A DNA stretch of 36,880 bases, taken from a bacterium. Lineage in GTDB: Bacteria > Armatimonadota > Zipacnadia > Zipacnadales > Zipacnadaceae. The stretch covers positions 1 through 36,880 of the forward strand of contig JAUVXR010000026.1 in assembly GCA_030603495.1 (NCBI GenBank), read 5' to 3'. Made by a program: the position numbers and the translations under genes. Positions 33,069 to 36,880 of this stretch are shown here, piece after piece. Positions within the stretch are counted from its first letter, which is position 1. Each line of letters opens with the position of its first letter. The notes below the pieces were generated by a model that worked only from the letters and a program-made list of their open reading frames with translations, searched no databases and was not told the origin of the DNA.

Positions 33069-34922
33069 ATGAAGCTAAAGGCTGTTGTGCTCAAGAATTT
33101 CCGTTGCTATCACGCAGAGACCCGTATCAAGATAGAGGCTCTCTCCGCCTTTGTCGGCAAGAATGACGTAGGCAAGTCCAGTATCCTAGAAGCCTTGGAC
33201 ATTTTCTTCAATAGCGACGCGATAAAGATGGAGCCATTGGATGCTTGTGTCCACGGCGACCCTGCAGACGTGCGGATTGGTTGCGTATTCACGGACCTCC
33301 CGGATGAGCTGGTGCTGGACGCTACATCAACAACCAATCTGCGGGACGAGTATCTCCTGAACGCGGAAGGCGACCTAGAAATCCACAAAGTATGGAACTG
33401 CAACCCGAAGAAACCGAAGGAATCGGTCTACGCAGTCTGCTCTCATCCGACGGCTGAGCAGGCGGATGACCTGCTTCAGCTTAAGAGGGGCGAGCTCCAG
33501 CAACGGTTGACAGACCGGAGGATCGCCACAGAGGGCGTCAGCCAAAGCGCCAACCCTCCGATGAGGAAGGCTATCTGGCAGGACTTTGATGACCTCCAGT
33601 TGGACACACTCCAGCTGCCATTGGACAAGGAAGACGCGAAGAAGGTCTGGGATAAACTCCAACAGTCGCTTCCGACTTATGCGCTGTTCCGAGCTGACAG
33701 ACCCAGCCGGGATGAAGATGACGAAGTACAGGACCCGATGAAAGCCGCTGTAAAAGAAGCACTTAGGGAAGTGGAAGGGGAGCTTGAGGATATAAAGAGG
33801 GCAGTTCAGGAGCGAGCGAAAGACGTCGCCACGGCAACTCTGGACAAGCTCCGCGAAATGGACCAAAATCTCGCAAGTGAACTCTGGCCAGAGTTCAAAG
33901 AGGAGCCAAAGTGGGCGAACCTGTTCAAGCTCACCCTCACAGCGGACGATCAGATTCCCATAAATAAGCGAGGAAGCGGCGTTCGCAGACTGATCCTGCT
34001 TAGCTTCTTCAGGGCCACAGCAGAGCGAAAGCGCGACGAGGACGAGTCCGCCGGGATTATCTATGCTATCGAGGAACCCGAGACGTCGCAACATCCTCAT
34101 AACCAACGAATGCTCGTGGAGGCCTTAGCTGAGTTGTCCCAACACGAGGCTTGCCAAGTCATTCTGACAACCCACGTGCCAGGTCTTGCCGGGTTACTGC
34201 CAGTGGCATCACTGGGGCACGTCACCATAGATAGTGAAGGGATCGTGGAGGTGCATACGGGCGAGGATGACATTTATGAAGTCATAGCAGAAGAACTCGG
34301 CGTCATCCCTGACAACCGAGTCAGAGTGTTCCTCTGCCTTGAAGGTCCGAACGACATAAGCTTTCTGGAGCACGTCAGCAAGATGCTCCACAATCACGAT
34401 CCCACCTTGCCGGATATCCGAAGCGATCCGAGGGTTGCGTACATTCCACTCGGCGGTCAGAACCTAGTCCAGTGGGTACATCGTCACTATCTAAAGGATT
34501 TCGGACGTCCAGAAGTACATATCTACGATCGGGATGACGACGACCCGCCGCAGTACCAGAATGCTGTCGAGGAAATAAACGCGCGGGATGATGGCTCCTG
34601 GGCTCTTCTGACCCAAAAGCGGGAGATGGAGAACTACCTACACCCTGACGCTATCCGGGAGGTCCTCGACGTTGCTGTCGAGATCTCAGACGACACAGAC
34701 GTTCCGCTGGAGGTCGCGCGTGCCATCCACGAAGCTGAGCCTGACACCAAGCCGTGGGCGGAAGTCGACGACGACAAACGCGGCAAGAAGAAGAGCAAGG
34801 CGAAGCACCACCTGAACACCCAGGCTGCAGAAGCGATGACGTCTGAGCGTCTATGCGAAAGCGATCCAGATGGGGACATCGAAGGTTGGCTACGGCAAAT
34901 CGGAGAGATGATAGAGGAGTGA
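33069..34922 (+). CDS. OLD-family ATP-dependent nuclease (AAA ATPase plus TOPRIM), candidate anti-phage protein
   Basis: A 617-residue protein with an ABC-type ATPase split over the N-terminal 380 residues and a TOPRIM domain behind it. Walker A is GKNDVGKSS (30-38), the signature is NKRGSGVRR (299-307), Walker B is IIYAIEEPE (330-338) and the H-loop ILTTHVPG (365-372). The long insert 220-275 is charged and helical. TOPRIM residues are E425 (CLEGPNDISFL) and D487/D489 (YDRDD), followed by KREMENYL (517-524), a motif of the OLD/DUF4435 type nucleases. Related proteins (GajA of Gabija, AriA/AriB of PARIS, P2 Old) act against phage. No helicase or other partner is beside it. By eye its codons are more A-rich than its neighbours', suggesting transfer. 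Confidence 0.87.
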   Translation: MKLKAVVLKNFRCYHAETRIKIEALSAFVGKNDVGKSSILEALDIFFNSDAIKMEPLDACVHGDPADVRIGCVFTDLPDELVLDATSTTNLRDEYLLNAEGDLEIHKVWNCNPKKPKESVYAVCSHPTAEQADDLLQLKRGELQQRLTDRRIATEGVSQSANPPMRKAIWQDFDDLQLDTLQLPLDKEDAKKVWDKLQQSLPTYALFRADRPSRDEDDEVQDPMKAAVKEALREVEGELEDIKRAVQERAKDVATATLDKLREMDQNLASELWPEFKEEPKWANLFKLTLTADDQIPINKRGSGVRRLILLSFFRATAERKRDEDESAGIIYAIEEPETSQHPHNQRMLVEALAELSQHEACQVILTTHVPGLAGLLPVASLGHVTIDSEGIVEVHTGEDDIYEVIAEELGVIPDNRVRVFLCLEGPNDISFLEHVSKMLHNHDPTLPDIRSDPRVAYIPLGGQNLVQWVHRHYLKDFGRPEVHIYDRDDDDPPQYQNAVEEINARDDGSWALLTQKREMENYLHPDAIREVLDVAVEISDDTDVPLEVARAIHEAEPDTKPWAEVDDDKRGKKKSKAKHHLNTQAAEAMTSERLCESDPDGDIEGWLRQIGEMIEE

Positions 34923-34984
34923 GACGGCGCTGCCGGTGTCCCTAAAAACTCATCGAGCGCAGTTGTGCGCCGGGAGCGGACTAC

Positions 34985-35365
34985 ATGCGGATTCTGCTGC
35001 GAATAGCCAAGGTACTTCTGGTTCTGGTCGGGCTAATAGCAGTCCTGCACTTGACCTGTATACTGTGCAAGCGCCCGCTGGTTCGGCTGATTCAGGTGGA
35101 CGGTATCTCTATGCAGCCCACCTTTGATCCCGGCGAGCGGCTGCTGTTTATCAGACGCCACTTTGAACCAGACAGTATTGTCCTGGCTGACGCGGGCGCC
35201 GATGGCTTAGTCGTCAAGAGAGTCCTCGACTTGACGGATGGCGAGGTCCGTTTGGTCGGAGACAATAGCGAGCACTCTGCCGTGTACGACCTCCCCCGCA
35301 GCGCGGTTCTGGGCGTGTACGTGGGCAAGGTTCCGCTGAAGCTGCCCTGCTGCCAGGCGAGGTAG
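34985..35365 (+). CDS. Short S26-family signal peptidase-like protein
   Basis: A 126-residue membrane protein with one N-terminal hydrophobic segment (about 3-27) and a compact S26/S24 protease domain. S42 in VDGISMQPT and K78 in VVKRVL fit the serine-lysine dyad of type I signal peptidases; VGDNSEHSAVYDLP corresponds to the GDN box. It lacks the large insertion domains of LepB, like the smaller S26 members. It could remove signal peptides or process a particular substrate. GGGAG precedes the ATG. It lies 62 bases after the OLD gene on the same strand and may share its transcript. Confidence 0.8.
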   Translation: MRILLRIAKVLLVLVGLIAVLHLTCILCKRPLVRLIQVDGISMQPTFDPGERLLFIRRHFEPDSIVLADAGADGLVVKRVLDLTDGEVRLVGDNSEHSAVYDLPRSAVLGVYVGKVPLKLPCCQAR

Positions 35366-35399
35366 TCATGGGTACGGTACGGCGAGCGCGCAGACACGC

Positions 35400-35555
35400 T
35401 TAGGTTGCGGCCTCGAGTGCGTGGATTTCAGCAACCAGTTGCTCGGCAGCCTCCGTCATTTTGCTGCGTCGTAGAGGCTCCCCGCAGCGGAAGATGACGG
35501 CGTAGTCGCCGCCACAGGCCAGGCCGATGTCTATCTTCTTTGCCTCTATCCTCCT
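35400..35555 (-). CDS. Small conserved module, copy 1 (no standard start codon)
   Basis: A 51-codon open frame ending in TAA at 35402-35400. Its conserved part reads GLACGGDYAVIFR, followed by an MTEAAEQLVAEIHALE tail. It overlaps the end of the URO-D gene by ten bases. No ATG, GTG or TTG stands in frame near the front; ATA codons at 35549 and 35534 are the nearest possibilities. A closely related copy lies at 36616-36732, with 37 of 39 bases equal over the conserved part. I do not recognise the family. It may be a real small protein with an unusual start, or a remnant. Confidence 0.4.
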   Translation of the reverse strand, partial: RRIEAKKIDIGLACGGDYAVIFRCGEPLRRSKMTEAAEQLVAEIHALEAAT

Positions 35556-36610
35556 CTACCGTCCCACCAATAGGCACGAAACTCTTCCATGGCCCAGGCG
35601 ATGGCCTCAATATTCTCTAAGGGGACATCGGCTTCCAACATCGCCCAGATGCCCAAGCCCCCTTGGGGCAAGCCCAGACTCTTCACCACTTCCTCTATGT
35701 GGCTGCGGATCTGCGTGGGTGACCAGAAGGGGAGTTTCTGCCGGTCCAGGTCGAGCTTGACCGCCATTTTTCCCTTGTAGGCTCGAGCAATGCCTGCGAG
35801 GGTGTTCGCACCGATCTGCGGGTCATGCATCGAGACGCCACACTCGATCAGATCATTCACAATCTCCAACAGGTGACCGTCTGAGGACAGATAGACGTGC
35901 GTGCCGGCCTGGCGACAGGTGTGGAATATCTGCTTGAACATCGGCTTGATATACTGGCGGAACTTGGCCGGACTGATCATCAGCGCCTGTTGGGTGCCGA
36001 TGTCGGTGTGGAAGTGCATGAGGTCTACGCCGATCTCCAGCCACCGGTTGACCAGCTTCATTTCGTAGTCGGTGAGCATCTCAATCAATGCGGGCAACTG
36101 AGGGGCGTCAGTGCCGAAATCAATCATTAAGTTCTCAAAACCCCTCAGGTAATAGAGGCGGTCGAAGAGGCACTCGCCTCTGCCTATGGTAAGCTCGCCC
36201 CGCTCCTTCTGGGCAGCGATCTGTTTGGGGATTTTGTCCCAGTCGCGCTCGCCGAATACCGGCGTCGTGGCATTAACCAGGGGGTCGGGCGCCTCATAGG
36301 TGGCCAGCGCGTCCCAATCAGCTATCGGAGGGTCTACGACCTGGCCCAATATGCCTCCCTGCACGTTCCGCCAGACGCAGCCCCAGTTGTCCGTGGTGTA
36401 TCCTTCCTGGTCCTGCCCGGTGTATTCGTGGCAGTCAATAGTCGCTTTTGCCACATCGCCAAAAACCGTCGGATGACGCAGCAGTATCTCTTTCAATGCC
36501 TCCTTGTACTTATTGCGAGCCGCTGCCGTGAAGTTAATCCAGGTGGGGATCCATTCGGGGTCGCGAAACTCCAGCGTCCTGAGGAAGTTCTCCCGGTCAG
36601 ATATGGGCAT
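35546..36610 (-). CDS. Uroporphyrinogen decarboxylase (URO-D) family protein
   Basis: A 354-residue TIM-barrel protein of the URO-D superfamily, which includes HemE and corrinoid-dependent methyltransferases such as MtaA and CmuA. Typical elements are the N-terminal SDRENFLRTLEFRDPEWIPTWI, GVDLMHFHTDIGTQQALMISPAKFRQYIKPMFKQI and the later HVYLSSDGHLLEIVNDLIECGV. HemE's N-terminal arginine motif is not evident, so a methyltransferase-like role or an unknown one is more likely than haem synthesis. AGAGGT lies just before the ATG, five bases after the stop of module copy 2, so translation is probably coupled. No corrinoid protein is in the window. Confidence 0.85.
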   Translation of the reverse strand: MPISDRENFLRTLEFRDPEWIPTWINFTAAARNKYKEALKEILLRHPTVFGDVAKATIDCHEYTGQDQEGYTTDNWGCVWRNVQGGILGQVVDPPIADWDALATYEAPDPLVNATTPVFGERDWDKIPKQIAAQKERGELTIGRGECLFDRLYYLRGFENLMIDFGTDAPQLPALIEMLTDYEMKLVNRWLEIGVDLMHFHTDIGTQQALMISPAKFRQYIKPMFKQIFHTCRQAGTHVYLSSDGHLLEIVNDLIECGVSMHDPQIGANTLAGIARAYKGKMAVKLDLDRQKLPFWSPTQIRSHIEEVVKSLGLPQGGLGIWAMLEADVPLENIEAIAWAMEEFRAYWWDGRGG

Positions 36611-36615
36611 ACCTC

Positions 36616-36831
36616 TTACTCCAGTGAGTGGATTTCATCCAGGAGAGCTTCGGGGGCTTCGGCCATCTTCACGTACTTGAGCAGCGCCCCGTGGCGGAAG
36701 ATGACGGCGTAGTCACCGCCGCAGGCCAGGCCTGTCCACCGCCGCTGCCTCAATGCCGCGAAGGTGGATACTCGGTGCACAACAGATGCAGGGGTGGGTC
36801 GTCTTCCTCTATCTCTGGGAAACGGCCAACC
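36616..36831 (-). CDS. Small conserved module, copy 2
   Basis: Open frame ending in TAA at 36618-36616, just five bases before the URO-D start. The conserved part (36732 down) reads GLACGGDYAVIFRHGALLKY, then VKMAEAPEALLDEIHSLE, close to copy 1. Codons upstream of it (GRRPTPASVVHRVS...) look unlike a protein and may be out of frame, so the real start could be GTG 36780 or be missing. A frameshift relative to the small frame at 36750-36872 is possible. Function unknown. Confidence 0.4.
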   Translation of the reverse strand, partial: GWPFPRDRGRRPTPASVVHRVSTFAALRQRRWTGLACGGDYAVIFRHGALLKYVKMAEAPEALLDEIHSLE

Positions 36832-36872
36832 TCATCGAGAAAGTGGTTGTCCATATTGTCGTCGTTCACCAT
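36750..36872 (-). CDS. Short acidic ORF at the right edge, possibly the front part of module copy 2
   Basis: From ATG 36872 a 40-residue frame reads MVNDDNMDNHFLDEVGRFPE, continuing with an acidic IEEDDPP stretch and ending at TGA 36750. The residue choice is protein-like, unlike the overlapping frame below it. It could be the true N-terminal part of the copy 2 module, separated by a frameshift, or an independent small gene. The open frame may extend past the window edge. Confidence 0.3.
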   Translation of the reverse strand: MVNDDNMDNHFLDEVGRFPEIEEDDPPLHLLCTEYPPSRH

Positions 36873-36880
36873 GGAGACCT

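Noticed and set aside
33069-34985. Complete Gabija or PARIS system
   Set aside because: No UvrD-like helicase or separate DUF4435 gene is adjacent; only the single AAA-TOPRIM gene is supported.
35546-36610. Calling the URO-D gene hemE
   Set aside because: The arginine-rich N-terminal active-site motif of HemE is not visible and no haem genes are nearby.

Overview
The window looks like chromosomal DNA of a free-living, moderately GC-rich bacterium with an outer membrane. Diderm evidence: two short secreted beta-barrel candidates ending in phenylalanine (14225-14737, a YjbH-like one at 14867-15610) and a complete-looking type IV pilus PilM/PilN pair. At the same time there are LysM-G5, FtsEX-M23-CtpA and LarB genes of the kind common in Terrabacteria. 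A diderm Terrabacteria lineage (Armatimonadota-like) is my best guess, but it is inference and no rRNA or tRNA is present to settle it.

Layout. 1-1594 (minus): pilM-pilN, with pilN running off the left edge. 1819-8358 (plus): a cell-division/peptidoglycan operon, ftsE-ftsX, two tandem EnvC/PcsB-like coiled-coil M23 peptidases, a CtpA-type S41 protease and a membrane LysM-G5 protein. 8430-12238 (plus): polyprenyl diphosphate synthase, ispH, phosphate butyryltransferase and a TIM-barrel isomerase. 12383-24395 (both strands): an envelope/secretion region with two secreted beta-propeller-like proteins, two outer-membrane proteins, a Wzx-like flippase coupled to a radical SAM/SPASM enzyme, an alpha/alpha-toroid protein, a secreted thioredoxin-fold protein, a methyltransferase and a secreted polysaccharide deacetylase. 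24607-32959 (mostly minus): HtrA protease, larB with a Gfo/Idh/MocA oxidoreductase, a DUF4177-like protein overlapping a zinc-ribbon membrane protein, a degenerate GGDEF-like protein (plus strand), a Memo-like protein and proS. 33069-34922 (plus): an OLD-family AAA-TOPRIM nuclease, the best candidate for a defence gene. 34985-36880: a short S26 signal peptidase-like protein and a URO-D-family protein flanked on both sides by copies of a small conserved coding module.

How the genes fit together. FtsEX normally gates periplasmic peptidoglycan hydrolases through a coiled-coil partner; here two such partners, both with intact zinc-ligand motifs, follow directly, and a CTP protease that could process envelope proteins comes next. 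The polyprenyl synthase and IspH supply isoprenoids, which include the lipid carriers used by flippases. The 12-24 kb region looks like surface glycan and exported-protein functions, but a single pathway cannot be proved from sequence.

No gene-free stretch longer than about 300 bases exists. The longest gaps (about 210-270 bases: 1595-1818, 13967-14224, 15611-15829, 19785-20017, 21020-21289, 24396-24606, 28741-28987, 31035-31243) hold the promoters, terminators and palindromes listed, or nothing I recognise. I saw no tRNA, rRNA, CRISPR array, insertion sequence or prophage.
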